DNA from: Caldifarciminota bacterium UBA6260
GTDB lineage: Bacteria; Hydrothermota; 32-111
Reading direction: 5' to 3'
DNA length: 64,000 nucleotides
Assembly (NCBI GenBank): GCA_002441125.1
Contig: DJVI01000005.1
Coordinates: 1,480-65,479, forward strand
Part shown: one piece after another, positions 18,050-26,534 of the stretch
How positions within the stretch are numbered: the first letter of the stretch is position 1
Layout of the letters: each line of letters starts with the position of its first letter
Made by a program: the position numbers and the translations under genes
Notes under the pieces: generated by a model
The model's input: only the letters and a program-made list of their open reading frames with translations
The model's database searches: none
What the model was told of the DNA's origin: nothing

Positions 18050-18971
18050 TTTTCTCTCCATACTTCTTCTGAATAATAGTCAAAAAGAGAATTATCAAAA
18101 AAAGGATAAAAGCTATAGCTGTTCCATAACCATATTTCCCATAATTGAAAGCCATATCATAAAGATAATAAACTATAACATTTGTTGTTCCGAGAGGACC
18201 TCCGGCAGGTGGACCTGTCATCATCCATACAGGTGCAAAAACCTGAAAACTTGTTATGGTTGTCATAATAAAAACATAGAATGTTGTTGGTGAAAGTAAT
18301 GGTAAAGTTATGTGCCTGAATGTCTGCCATCCACTTGCACCATCGATTTTTGCAGATTCATAATAATGTTCTGGAATGTTTTGAAGTCCAGCAAGAAAGA
18401 TAATAACATTGTATCCTATAGATTTCCAGATAGTCATTATTGAAAGAGAGAATAAAGCGAGTGATGGACCTTCAAGAATTTTTGGGAGATCACGCTGGAA
18501 GATCATTTCAAAAATTCCCCTTGACTCCTCAAGCCATTTTAAAGGAGAAATGCCCAAAGAAGTTAGAATATAGTTTGCTATTCCTATTTTTGGATGGTAT
18601 ATCCATTTCCAAACAAAAGAAATAGCTATTATTGAAGTGACCTCTGGAAGGAAATATGTTGTTCTGAAAAATCCTTTGAACTTTATCTTCTGGTTTAAAA
18701 GTATAGCAATAAACATAGAAATTATTATTGTTCCAGGAAGTACTGTTAAAACATACCAGAGAGTATTCAAAAGTGATTGGTAGAACTTTTCATCTTTAAA
18801 AATATCGAGATAATTGTTTAATCCAACAAAAGGACCTTTTCCTGCAATTCCCCAATCAAAAAAACTTATAAAAAATGATAGAATTATAGGTAAAAACCTA
18901 AAAATTATAAGAATCACCAAAGCAGGTAGAATAAAAAGGAGTGCTTTAAAAAATTTACTTCGTTCATTCAT
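18033..18971 (-). CDS. sugar ABC transporter permease, MalF type
   Basis: 312 aa with six predicted helices beginning with residues 10-30 and the coupling loop YYESAKIDGASGWQTFRHITLPLL (about residue 215). CUT1 family partner of the following permease. Promoter-first gene of the minus-strand run down to radC. ATG 18971 has no Shine-Dalgarno sequence. The solute-binding protein that normally precedes these permeases is absent; a methyltransferase gene starts divergently instead. Confidence 0.92.
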   Translation of the reverse strand: MNERSKFFKALLFILPALVILIIFRFLPIILSFFISFFDWGIAGKGPFVGLNNYLDIFKDEKFYQSLLNTLWYVLTVLPGTIIISMFIAILLNQKIKFKGFFRTTYFLPEVTSIIAISFVWKWIYHPKIGIANYILTSLGISPLKWLEESRGIFEMIFQRDLPKILEGPSLALFSLSIMTIWKSIGYNVIIFLAGLQNIPEHYYESAKIDGASGWQTFRHITLPLLSPTTFYVFIMTTITSFQVFAPVWMMTGPPAGGPLGTTNVIVYYLYDMAFNYGKYGYGTAIAFILFLIILFLTIIQKKYGEKNVFYE

Positions 18972-18985
18972 ATTTATTTAAGAAG

Positions 18986-19012
18986 TTTATAACAAATAAA
19001 AAAAAATGTCAA
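18986..19012 (-). promoter_or_regulatory. promoter of the sugar permease operon
   Basis: Minus strand TTGACA (19012-19007), 15-bp spacer, TATAAA (18991-18986), 14 nt before ATG 18971. The spacer is short. The remaining gap to 19141 shows only AT-rich sequence with no gene. Confidence 0.5.
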
Positions 19013-19141
19013 CATACTAATAAAATGTATAATAAGAACGTAAATTTAATAATAAAATATTTCTGTTTTTATTAAAATTTTCTATTTCTCTCTTCTTAGT
19101 TATAATAAAATTTTCAAAAATTAACAATAAATTAAAAAGTA

Positions 19142-19169
19142 TTGAGATTTTAGGAAAAAGAGATATAAT
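19142..19169 (+). promoter_or_regulatory. promoter of the methyltransferase gene
   Basis: TTGAGA (19142-19147), 16-bp spacer, TATAAT (19164-19169), predicted leader about 23 nt. No good Shine-Dalgarno site precedes ATG 19199. Confidence 0.6.
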
Positions 19170-19198
19170 AACTTCATAAAAGTTTATGGGAATTTGTC

Positions 19199-20044
19199 AT
19201 GAATGAAATTTTAGAAAATTTTCCTAAAAAGAATTGCGTTTTAAAAGAAAAGGATGCAGGTATTTTGTTATACCAGATGGATTCCATTAAATTGATGGAC
19301 ATTCTAATAGAAAAATTTCCAGAAGGTGTATTTGACATGATTTTTGCAGATCCACCATATTTTCTGTCAAATGGTGGTATTACCTGTTATGCTGGTAAAA
19401 TGGCAAAAGTTGATAAAGGGGAATGGGACAAATCAAAAGGAATCAATAAAAACCATGAATTTAATTTATCTTGGCTTTCAAGATGTCAAAAATTATTAAA
19501 AAAAGATGGTACAATTTGGGTTACAGGAACTCACCATGTAATTTATTCTGTTGGTTTTGGCATGCAACAATTAGGGATGAAAATTTTAAATGATATAGCA
19601 TGGGAAAAGCCAAATCCTCCACCAAATCTTTCTTGTAGATATTTTACACACTCAACAGAAACAATTATTTGGGCTGCCAAAAATCATTACTCCAAACATT
19701 TTTTTAACTATGAAGAGATGAAAAAATTAAACTATGGCAAACAGATGAGAACTGTTTGGACAATACAACCTCCAAATGGAGATGAAAAAATATTTGGTAA
19801 ACATCCAACACAAAAACCTTTAAAACTACTTGAAAGAATTATCCTTGCAAGCACAAAAAAAAACGAGTTGATTTTTGATCCTTTTTCTGGAAGTTCAACA
19901 ACAGGGATTGCAGCATTAAAATTGAAAAGAAAATTTGTAGGATGCGAGCTTGAAGATAAATATATTTCATTATCAATCAAAAGAATTCAAGAACTTATAA
20001 ATTCAATAAAAAATAGCCCTGCTCTTTTTGAGGAGGTTTTATGA
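19199..20044 (+). CDS. DpnA (M.DpnIIB)-like adenine-specific DNA methyltransferase
   Basis: 281 aa with the beta-class order: DPPY in FADPPYFLSNGGI (about residues 50-62) comes before the SAM-binding FDPFSGSSTTG (about 228-238). HEFNLSWLSRCQ, PNLSCRYFTHSTETI and KHPTQKPLKLLERIILAS match the DpnA family closely as I remember it. DpnA methylates GATC, also in single-stranded DNA; relatives recognise other sites, so specificity here is inferred only. It overlaps the next gene by four bases. Isoleucine codons differ from the neighbours: 11 of the first 14 are ATT, whereas the next chromosomal gene (20696) opens with ATA and ATC only. This suggests horizontal acquisition. Confidence 0.92.
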   Translation: MNEILENFPKKNCVLKEKDAGILLYQMDSIKLMDILIEKFPEGVFDMIFADPPYFLSNGGITCYAGKMAKVDKGEWDKSKGINKNHEFNLSWLSRCQKLLKKDGTIWVTGTHHVIYSVGFGMQQLGMKILNDIAWEKPNPPPNLSCRYFTHSTETIIWAAKNHYSKHFFNYEEMKKLNYGKQMRTVWTIQPPNGDEKIFGKHPTQKPLKLLERIILASTKKNELIFDPFSGSSTTGIAALKLKRKFVGCELEDKYISLSIKRIQELINSIKNSPALFEEVL

Positions 20045-20580
20045 AAAAGGGAGGTTGTGGGGGAGCAAAAACAATAACAGGATTAAATTTTGAAAAAAAA
20101 GTAGATCTATATAAACTTTTAACAACGATTCCAGGATACAGAGTTGAAAAATCAAAAACAAGAGCTGGAATTGATGTTTATTATAATAACGAATTGATTG
20201 CAAGATGTTTTAGAAAATATGAATTTTACAAATTTTTATATGAAAACCAAATTGACTGGAAACAAATAATTTCTAAAAAACTTTTGCCTGACGATGCTAT
20301 GCTTGTTATTATCAGAGAGACATTATTTATAATAGAAATAAAATTTCAGCAGGTTGAAGGTTCAGTTGATGAAAAACTACAAACCTGTGATTTTAAAAGA
20401 AAACAGTTTTTAAAATTGGTAACACCTCTCGGTTTAAAAGTAGAGTATGTTTATGTTTTAAATGATTGGTTTAAAAAACCTCAATATAAAGATGTTTTAG
20501 ATTACATTCAAAGTGTTAATTGTCATTACAAATTCAATGAACTACCACTATCTTGGTTAGGTTTACCATATAAAAAGTAA
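20041..20580 (+). CDS. probable type II restriction endonuclease (PD-(D/E)XK-like)
   Basis: 179 aa, starting four bases inside the methyltransferase gene (GAGGAGG before ATG). I do not recognise a named enzyme. The N-terminus MKKGGCGGAKTITGLNFEKK suggests a conserved glycine-rich element. A nuclease-like centre is visible as LPDDAMLVII...LFIIEIKFQQ (acidic residue, then ExK, about residues 83-105) followed by EGSVDEKL. The position behind a DpnA-like methylase supports a restriction role. It ends 115 nt before an unrelated peptidase gene. The recognition site is unknown. Confidence 0.72.
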   Translation: MKKGGCGGAKTITGLNFEKKVDLYKLLTTIPGYRVEKSKTRAGIDVYYNNELIARCFRKYEFYKFLYENQIDWKQIISKKLLPDDAMLVIIRETLFIIEIKFQQVEGSVDEKLQTCDFKRKQFLKLVTPLGLKVEYVYVLNDWFKKPQYKDVLDYIQSVNCHYKFNELPLSWLGLPYKK

Positions 20581-20641
20581 AAAACAGTCAATAGTATACA
20601 TGTAATAAAATTTCAGCAAAATTTACAACAACCTTTTTCAG

Positions 20642-20670
20642 TTGACAAATTTTTCTATTAAATATAGAAT
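20642..20670 (+). promoter_or_regulatory. promoter of the PepT-like gene
   Basis: TTGACA (20642-20647), 17-bp spacer, TAGAAT (20665-20670). AAGGAGG (20684-20690) precedes ATG 20696. Confidence 0.75.
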
Positions 20671-20695
20671 ATTTTTTTAATTTAAGGAGGCTTTT

Positions 20696-21844
20696 ATGTT
20701 CAATATCAACAGAGAGAGATTGATAAACGATTTTATAAATATGGTTAAGATAAGTTCAGAATCATACGATGAAAAATTGATGGGGGATTACTGTAAAAAG
20801 GTTCTCAAAGATGAATTCGGTCTTGAAATATATGAAGATGATGCTGCTTTAAAAATAGGATCAAACCAATCGAATATAATCGCAAAATTCAGAGGTAATC
20901 CAAGAAAAAAAACTCTACTTTTTTGTGCTCATCTTGATACTGTAAAACCTGGAAAAGATGTTAATCCAATAAGAGAGAATGGGAAAATTTTTACAGATGG
21001 AAAAACTGTTTTAGGTTCTGATGATAAATCTGGAATCGCTCCACTTTTTGAAGCTTTAAGAATTGTAAAAGAGAATGAACTTGATGTTCCAGATATTGAA
21101 ATAGTTTTAACTGTTGCTGAAGAGGTTGGTTTAAAAGGTGCAAAGAACCTTGATTTTTCAGTGCTTAAAGCGAAAGAAGGCTACGCTCTCGATAGTGAGG
21201 ATGTTGAGGGAATATTCAACAGAGCCCCCTCACAAAATTTTATAGAAATAAGTGTTGAAGGGATAGAATCACATGCCGGGATGTCCCCTGAAAAGGGAAT
21301 ATCCGCAATAAAAGTTTTAAGTGAAGCAATAGCTAATATGCCTTTGGGGAGGATAGATAGTCAGACAACGGCAAATATAGGAGTTATAGAGGGTGGTGTA
21401 GCTTCAAATATTGTTGCTAAAAAATGCACTGCAAAAGGTGAAGCGAGAAGCCATGATGATGAAAGGTTAAAATACTATACTGAAAAAATCAAGGAAGCAG
21501 TCTACAATGCTATCAGGAAAAACAGAATTATTTTACCCGATGGGTCAATTAAAACTGCAAACTGTAAAATTGAAGTTGAAAAGGCATACTCTGCAATGTA
21601 TGTAAAAGAGGATGAGCCGGTACTTCAAAGAGCTATAAATGTTTATAAAAACCTTAAAATACCTTACAGAATTCTAACAGGTGGCGGTGGTTCTGATGCA
21701 AATATTTTCAACGAACATGGCATAAAAACTGTGATAATTGGAACAGGAATGAAAAATGTACATACAGTTGATGAATACATCCTTGAAGATGACCTTGTAA
21801 GAGTTACAAATATAATTCTTGGAATAATGACACACGACCAATAA
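20696..21844 (+). CDS. PepT-like M20 family metallopeptidase
   Basis: 382 aa. The metal-binding motifs of the M20 clan are present: CAHLDTV (about residue 82), GSDDKSGIA (about 112), catalytic EE in VAEEVGLKGA (about 142), and a HT pair near the C-terminus. Family members are tripeptide or dipeptide aminopeptidases, or a PepT-like subgroup of unproven substrate. The dimerisation domain is the middle SHAGMSPEKG region. Cytoplasmic. It has its own promoter and an AAGGAGG site, and the following EF-G-like gene also has its own promoter. Confidence 0.9.
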   Translation: MFNINRERLINDFINMVKISSESYDEKLMGDYCKKVLKDEFGLEIYEDDAALKIGSNQSNIIAKFRGNPRKKTLLFCAHLDTVKPGKDVNPIRENGKIFTDGKTVLGSDDKSGIAPLFEALRIVKENELDVPDIEIVLTVAEEVGLKGAKNLDFSVLKAKEGYALDSEDVEGIFNRAPSQNFIEISVEGIESHAGMSPEKGISAIKVLSEAIANMPLGRIDSQTTANIGVIEGGVASNIVAKKCTAKGEARSHDDERLKYYTEKIKEAVYNAIRKNRIILPDGSIKTANCKIEVEKAYSAMYVKEDEPVLQRAINVYKNLKIPYRILTGGGGSDANIFNEHGIKTVIIGTGMKNVHTVDEYILEDDLVRVTNIILGIMTHDQ

Positions 21845-21860
21845 GTATGTAAATTTTTTA

Positions 21861-21888
21861 TTGACATTTTTGTATAATTCTTTATTAT
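21861..21888 (+). promoter_or_regulatory. promoter of the EF-G-like gene
   Basis: TTGACA (21861-21866), 16-bp spacer, TATTAT (21883-21888). A TATAAT also occurs at 21873-21878 but is too close to this -35. Confidence 0.65.
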
Positions 21889-21928
21889 ATAAATTCAAAT
21901 TTTTTATTAAAAGTAAAAGGAGGATATT

Positions 21929-24004
21929 TTGGCTGATATTAAAACTAATGACATCAGAAACATAGCACTTGTTGGTCATAACGGAGCTGGAAAAACAAGT
22001 TTCGGGGAAACTATACTTTTTAATACCGGTTTTACAACAAGATTGAATAAGGTGGATGAAAAAAATTCCATGCTTGATTACACCGATGAAGAGATAGCAA
22101 GAGGAATAACTATAGGACTTAAACTCGCAACAGTAAAATGGCTTGATAAAACTATAAACTTTATAGATACTCCAGGTTTTGTTGACTTTTTTGGAGAGGT
22201 TATCTCATCATCCAAGGTTGTTGAATCTTTTGTATTCATAGTAGATGGTTCAACAGGAGTCGATTTGGGAACTGAAAATGCATGGGAACTCAGAAAGAAA
22301 GAGAAACTTGCCGGACTTTTTGTGATTAATAAGATGAAAAAGGAAAATGTTGATTATGAAAAAGTATTCCAAGAAATAAAAAATACACTTTCTGAAAGTG
22401 CTACTCTGATAGAGTTGCCTATAGGTGTTGGTCCAAACTTTAAAGGTGTTGTTGACCTAATAACAGGAAAAGCGTATACCTATGAAAATGGCAAAAGGAA
22501 TGAGGTTAATGTTCCAAGTGAAATAAAAGATTTGGTTGAAAAGATGAAGAAAGAACTTTTGGAACAGATAGCATCATCGGATGAATCTTTGATGGAAAAA
22601 TTTTTCGCAGATGAACTCTCTCAGGAAGATATAAATTCTGGATTTTTGAACGCTATTAAAAATGGAACACTTTACCCTGTATGTTTTGCAGATTCCGTTG
22701 AAAATATAGGTTCAGATCTTGTTCTTGATTATATAGTTAAATATTTACCTTCACCTGCAGATCTTAACATAAGAAGACCCATAGAATCTGAAACATATCC
22801 TGAAAAACCAGATCAGAACTCTCCATTTGCGGGTTTTGTTTTCAAAACTAATGTTGAAAAACATTTGGGTGATATAAATTTTGTAAGGGTTTTCTCAGGA
22901 ACTCTTAAATCAGGTAATGAAATTTATAACAGTTCAAAAAATGTAACTGAAAAAGTCAACCAGATGTATATAAACATAGGTAAAGAAAGGAGAGATATAG
23001 ATGAGTTGACAACAGGAATGATAGGTGTTCTTGTTAAATTGAAATCAACAAAAACATCTGATACTGTTTGTGATAAATCTATAAACATAAAATTCCCACC
23101 TATAGAATTTCCTCATGCTAATGTTTCGATGGCTATAATTCCTCTTGCAAAAGGTGACGAAGAGAAAATTTCAAACGGGTTATCAAAATTGCATGAAGAG
23201 GATCCATCTTTCTATTTCAAGTTTGATCCAGAGATAAAGCAAACATTGATCCATGGTCTCGGAACAATACATCTTGAAGTTATAATAAACAAGTTGAAAG
23301 AAAAATTCGGAGTCAATGTTAACCTTGAAAAGCCAAGAATAAAATATAGAGAAACTATAAAGAAGAGTGCTTCGGCTGAGGGAAAACATAAGAAACAATC
23401 AGGTGGTAGAGGACAGTTCGGTGTTTGTAATGTAAAGTTTGAACCTTTACCAAGGGGAAGTGGATTCGTTTTTGCAGATGAAATTTTTGGTGGTGCGATA
23501 CCCGCGAAATTCGTTCCATCTGTAGAGAAAGGTATTAGGGATGCACTCGAAAAGGGAGTTGTAGCAGGTTATCCAATAGTTGATGTAAAAGCTACGCTTT
23601 TCGATGGAAAGTATCATGATGTTGACTCTTCAGATATCGCTTTTCAAATTGCTGGTTCTCTCTCAGTAAAAGGTGCAATACCACTTGCTGATCCTGTAAT
23701 ACTCGAACCTATAATGAATGTTGAGGTTACAGTTCCAGAAGAATATATGGGTGATATAATGGGAGATATTAACGCGAGAAGAGGAAAAATTTTGGGAACG
23801 GAACATGCTGGTAGATACCAGAGAATAAAAGCACTTGTTCCTGAAGCAGAAATGTACCAGTATTCATCACAACTCAGATCCATGACACAGGGAAGGGGAA
23901 CCTTCAAAATGGAATTTGAAACATACGAAGAGGTTCCAAGAGAAAGAGTCTCAAAGATTGTAGAGGAAGCAAAAAGGTTTATGGAAGAACAACAGGAAAA
24001 ATGA
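21929..24004 (+). CDS. divergent elongation factor G paralogue (EF-G-like / FusA2 type)
   Basis: 691 aa with all EF-G domains: G domain (1-275), domain II, III, IV (RGQFGVCNVKFEPLP at about residue 492) and V. G1 is GHNGAGKTS and switch 1 has RGITIG. Two hallmark positions differ. Switch 2 is DTPGFVDF, with Phe for the catalytic His of DTPGHVDF, and the guanine-specificity motif is NKMKKE instead of NKMDRE. This places it with EF-G-like paralogues of unclear function, not as the main translocase. Start is TTG 21929 behind AAAGGAGG. No rpsG or tuf is adjacent, which also argues against canonical fusA. Its TGA forms a TGATCA junction with the Hpt gene. Confidence 0.88.
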   Translation: MADIKTNDIRNIALVGHNGAGKTSFGETILFNTGFTTRLNKVDEKNSMLDYTDEEIARGITIGLKLATVKWLDKTINFIDTPGFVDFFGEVISSSKVVESFVFIVDGSTGVDLGTENAWELRKKEKLAGLFVINKMKKENVDYEKVFQEIKNTLSESATLIELPIGVGPNFKGVVDLITGKAYTYENGKRNEVNVPSEIKDLVEKMKKELLEQIASSDESLMEKFFADELSQEDINSGFLNAIKNGTLYPVCFADSVENIGSDLVLDYIVKYLPSPADLNIRRPIESETYPEKPDQNSPFAGFVFKTNVEKHLGDINFVRVFSGTLKSGNEIYNSSKNVTEKVNQMYINIGKERRDIDELTTGMIGVLVKLKSTKTSDTVCDKSINIKFPPIEFPHANVSMAIIPLAKGDEEKISNGLSKLHEEDPSFYFKFDPEIKQTLIHGLGTIHLEVIINKLKEKFGVNVNLEKPRIKYRETIKKSASAEGKHKKQSGGRGQFGVCNVKFEPLPRGSGFVFADEIFGGAIPAKFVPSVEKGIRDALEKGVVAGYPIVDVKATLFDGKYHDVDSSDIAFQIAGSLSVKGAIPLADPVILEPIMNVEVTVPEEYMGDIMGDINARRGKILGTEHAGRYQRIKALVPEAEMYQYSSQLRSMTQGRGTFKMEFETYEEVPRERVSKIVEEAKRFMEEQQEK

Positions 24005-24007
24005 TCA
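24002..24007. other. TGATCA convergent stop junction (EF-G-like/Hpt)
   Basis: TGA at 24002-24004 abuts TGA of the minus-strand Hpt gene (24007-24005). Confidence 0.95.
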
Positions 24008-24355
24008 TTTCAGATCATACCTGTTTTCAATATATTTTCTAAAATCTCTAATTTTTTCAGAAAATTGGATGAAGAGAGCATCGAGAGTGCTCTCTTCATC
24101 ATTTAAAATCTTATTTTTTCCAAAAAATTCAATCTTCTTCGAAATCTCCATCAAATCTTGAAGATTAAAATTTCCAACAACACTTTTGAAAGCGTGTGCA
24201 AGTTTTGAGATCTGTTCAAAATCTCTTTCCTTCACAGCTTTCTCAAGTAAAGGATACCTCTGGTCATAATCACTTATAAAAGCTTTTAATATATCTTTAA
24301 ACTCTTCAGAGTCCTTTCCAAACAATTCTTCAAGTGATGAAAGATCGTAATCCAT
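24005..24355 (-). CDS. stand-alone Hpt (histidine phosphotransfer) domain protein
   Basis: 116 aa, all helical. The phosphorylatable His is in LAHAFKSVVGNFNLQDL (about residues 52-68), matching the Hpt consensus AHxLKSxxGNxG. Such proteins relay phosphate between a hybrid kinase receiver and a response regulator. It starts four bases after the SBP-TonB fusion gene with no Shine-Dalgarno site, so it is probably translated by coupling. No cognate response regulator is nearby. The hybrid kinase at 2942 is a candidate partner by type only. Confidence 0.85.
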   Translation of the reverse strand: MDYDLSSLEELFGKDSEEFKDILKAFISDYDQRYPLLEKAVKERDFEQISKLAHAFKSVVGNFNLQDLMEISKKIEFFGKNKILNDEESTLDALFIQFSEKIRDFRKYIENRYDLK

Positions 24356-24359
24356 AATT

Positions 24360-26480
24360 TTATGGTTTAAACCTGTAAGGTATTGTTGTTTTCATTTCAG
24401 CAGGAACACCATCTATCGTTCCGGGGTTGAACACAGCTTTGTATGCAGCTTCAACGGCAGCATTATCGCATGCTGGATTCAAAGATTTAATAACTCTTGC
24501 TGCGACAACCTTTCCATCTTTACCAATGGTCACTTCAACGAACACTGTTCCTTCTGCACCTATCTTTTTCGCAGCCTCAGGATATGCTGGTTGTATTATC
24601 TGTTTTGGTGTCGGTTGTATTATAACTTGAGGTTTTTTCTCTTCTTCTTTCTTTACAGTATCAACAACAGGTTGTGACTGTTGTTGTGCCTGCTGCTGAA
24701 CCTGTTGAGAAAGCAACTGGGATGCTGTAGGTGTTTTTACCTGTGTTTCCTCTTTTGGTTTCACCTCTTCCTTAACCTCTTTCTTTAAATTCTTGTTGGT
24801 TTCATTAACTTTTGTTTCACTTTCCTGAATCTTCTCTTCAACTTTTGGTGCAGGGAAAAGTAGGGCGAAATCTATCTTTTTCTGGTTTGGTTTCTCAACA
24901 TAGAATATGTCAAGATTTGAAATTGGTTCTATATTTGAAGAGTAAACATTATCAAATGATTTCAATACATTGTTTGCAACTATAACTCTGTTTGGAACAA
25001 AAAGGAAAGCGTATGGTTGATCATCCACAACAATCTGTTGGAACTCTTTCCAGTAATTTCTTGCCTCTTCTTCGTCCATCGTAGTCATTGCGAGATTTAC
25101 TATCGAATCTACTTTTGGATTCCTATACTCAACGAAGTTGAATCTTCCAGTCTCTTTGACAGATGACCAGAATGGAAGTGGGTTGAAATCTTCATTTATC
25201 TGCCAAGAAAGGATATAAAGATCATAATCTTTTGAGAAAAGTTTTAAGATCAAAGAATCTGATGGCAACTCTTTTAAATTAACATTTATTCCAGCATTTT
25301 TCAATTGGTTTGAAACTTCCCTTGCAACTTTAACAAGCATCGCATCATTCTTATCTGTAATTATATTTAAAATGAAAGGTTTATTGTTATACAGATATCC
25401 TTTTATATTATCTTTCTTTAAAACTTTTTCTAAAAGTTTTATACCATCTTTGCTATAGGAGATTGGCTTTATCTCTTCAGAATAAGCCCAGAAGGATGGT
25501 GTAATAGGGCCATTCGATGGAATACCATTTTTTATTGTATTCTTTATAAGGAGATCCCTGTTGATAAGTTGTGATATGCCCATTCTAAAATCTTTCAAGT
25601 CAAAAGGTTTTCTTGTAAGGTTGAAACCTATATAAGTGTAAATATTTCCCTTTTTCTGTATCCCAGTAACATTTTTTATCTTTGCTATCTCTTCTGCATT
25701 ATCTGGAGTAAGATCATAAACAAGGTCAAGTTTTCCTTCCTTGAGATCATTTATTATTGATTGCTGATCGGTATATATCCTGTAAACTATCTTGTCCAAA
25801 AAAGGTTTATCATCAAGAGAGTAATTCTCATTTTTTACAAGTGAAATATATTTACCACTCTCCCATTTTTCAAGTTTGTATGGTCCATTTCCAACAGGTT
25901 TAGAGTTGAAATCAGAATACTGTAACTGATCTTTTTCTTTTTCGAGTAAATGTTTTGGAAGTGGCTTTATATTTGAATCAAAGAGAGCCATAGGATAAAC
26001 TTTGTTACAGTAAAAAACTATCTTGTAATCTGAAACAGCTTTAACAGAATCTATATTTTGTAATTTTGAAAATAAAGGTGAGTTGTTTTTTGGATCCTTT
26101 ATAAGATTGAATGTAAACTCTACATCGTAAGCTGTAACAGGTTCTCCATCCTGCCATACAACATCTTTTCTAAGGTAATATGTTATCTTTTTTAGATCCT
26201 CAGAATATTCCCATGATGTCGCAAGCATGGGAACAATTTTTCCATTCACATCATTCTTATGGAGTGGAAGAAATAACATTTCAACTATTTCGTTATGTGC
26301 TATAAATGATGGGTAAATTGGAGAAAGGTTTTCAGGTTCTCCAACTATGCCAACAACTACTTCTCCTCCCGCTTCTCCAGTCTGTGGAACTCTTGAAACT
26401 TTTTTCTCACAGGAGATCATAAGAATTATTGCCAGTAGAATAAGAACTATTTTAGATATTTTTGAAAATCGCCTCATCAA
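24360..26480 (-). CDS. family 5 peptide-binding lipoprotein fused to a TonB C-terminal domain
   Basis: 706 aa in one uninterrupted frame. Residues 1-24 form a lipoprotein-type signal (LILLAIILMISC). Residues about 35-545 are an extracellular solute-binding protein family 5 (DppA/OppA type): GEPENLSPIYP, MLATSWEYSEDLKKITYYLR, WQDGEPVTAYDVEFTFN. Then comes a Lys/Glu- then Gln/Pro-rich linker (about 555-625) and a TonB C-terminal domain (about 628-706: YPEAAKKIGAEGTVFVEVTI ... PGTIDGVPAEMKTTIPYRF). TonB normally energises outer-membrane transport; here the N-terminal anchor helix is replaced by a lipoprotein domain. Start ATG 26480 has AAAGGAGG upstream. No ABC permeases, ExbB or ExbD in the window. 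Confidence 0.9.
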   Translation of the reverse strand: MMRRFSKISKIVLILLAIILMISCEKKVSRVPQTGEAGGEVVVGIVGEPENLSPIYPSFIAHNEIVEMLFLPLHKNDVNGKIVPMLATSWEYSEDLKKITYYLRKDVVWQDGEPVTAYDVEFTFNLIKDPKNNSPLFSKLQNIDSVKAVSDYKIVFYCNKVYPMALFDSNIKPLPKHLLEKEKDQLQYSDFNSKPVGNGPYKLEKWESGKYISLVKNENYSLDDKPFLDKIVYRIYTDQQSIINDLKEGKLDLVYDLTPDNAEEIAKIKNVTGIQKKGNIYTYIGFNLTRKPFDLKDFRMGISQLINRDLLIKNTIKNGIPSNGPITPSFWAYSEEIKPISYSKDGIKLLEKVLKKDNIKGYLYNNKPFILNIITDKNDAMLVKVAREVSNQLKNAGINVNLKELPSDSLILKLFSKDYDLYILSWQINEDFNPLPFWSSVKETGRFNFVEYRNPKVDSIVNLAMTTMDEEEARNYWKEFQQIVVDDQPYAFLFVPNRVIVANNVLKSFDNVYSSNIEPISNLDIFYVEKPNQKKIDFALLFPAPKVEEKIQESETKVNETNKNLKKEVKEEVKPKEETQVKTPTASQLLSQQVQQQAQQQSQPVVDTVKKEEEKKPQVIIQPTPKQIIQPAYPEAAKKIGAEGTVFVEVTIGKDGKVVAARVIKSLNPACDNAAVEAAYKAVFNPGTIDGVPAEMKTTIPYRFKP

Positions 26481-26506
26481 TCCTCCTTTTATTTTATATT
26501 TTAAAA

Positions 26507-26534
26507 TTATTATTTAAAAATATGAATTTGTCAA
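26507..26534 (-). promoter_or_regulatory. promoter of the SBP-TonB gene, overlapping the upstream stop codon
   Basis: Minus strand TTGACA (26534-26529) overlaps the TGA stop of the glycosyltransferase; 16-bp spacer; TAATAA (26512-26507). Confidence 0.6.

Noticed and set aside
19186..19206. Short upstream frame (ATG GGA ATT TGT CAT GAA TGA) before the methyltransferase
   Set aside because: Six codons, overlapping the real start, no ribosome site; likely chance.
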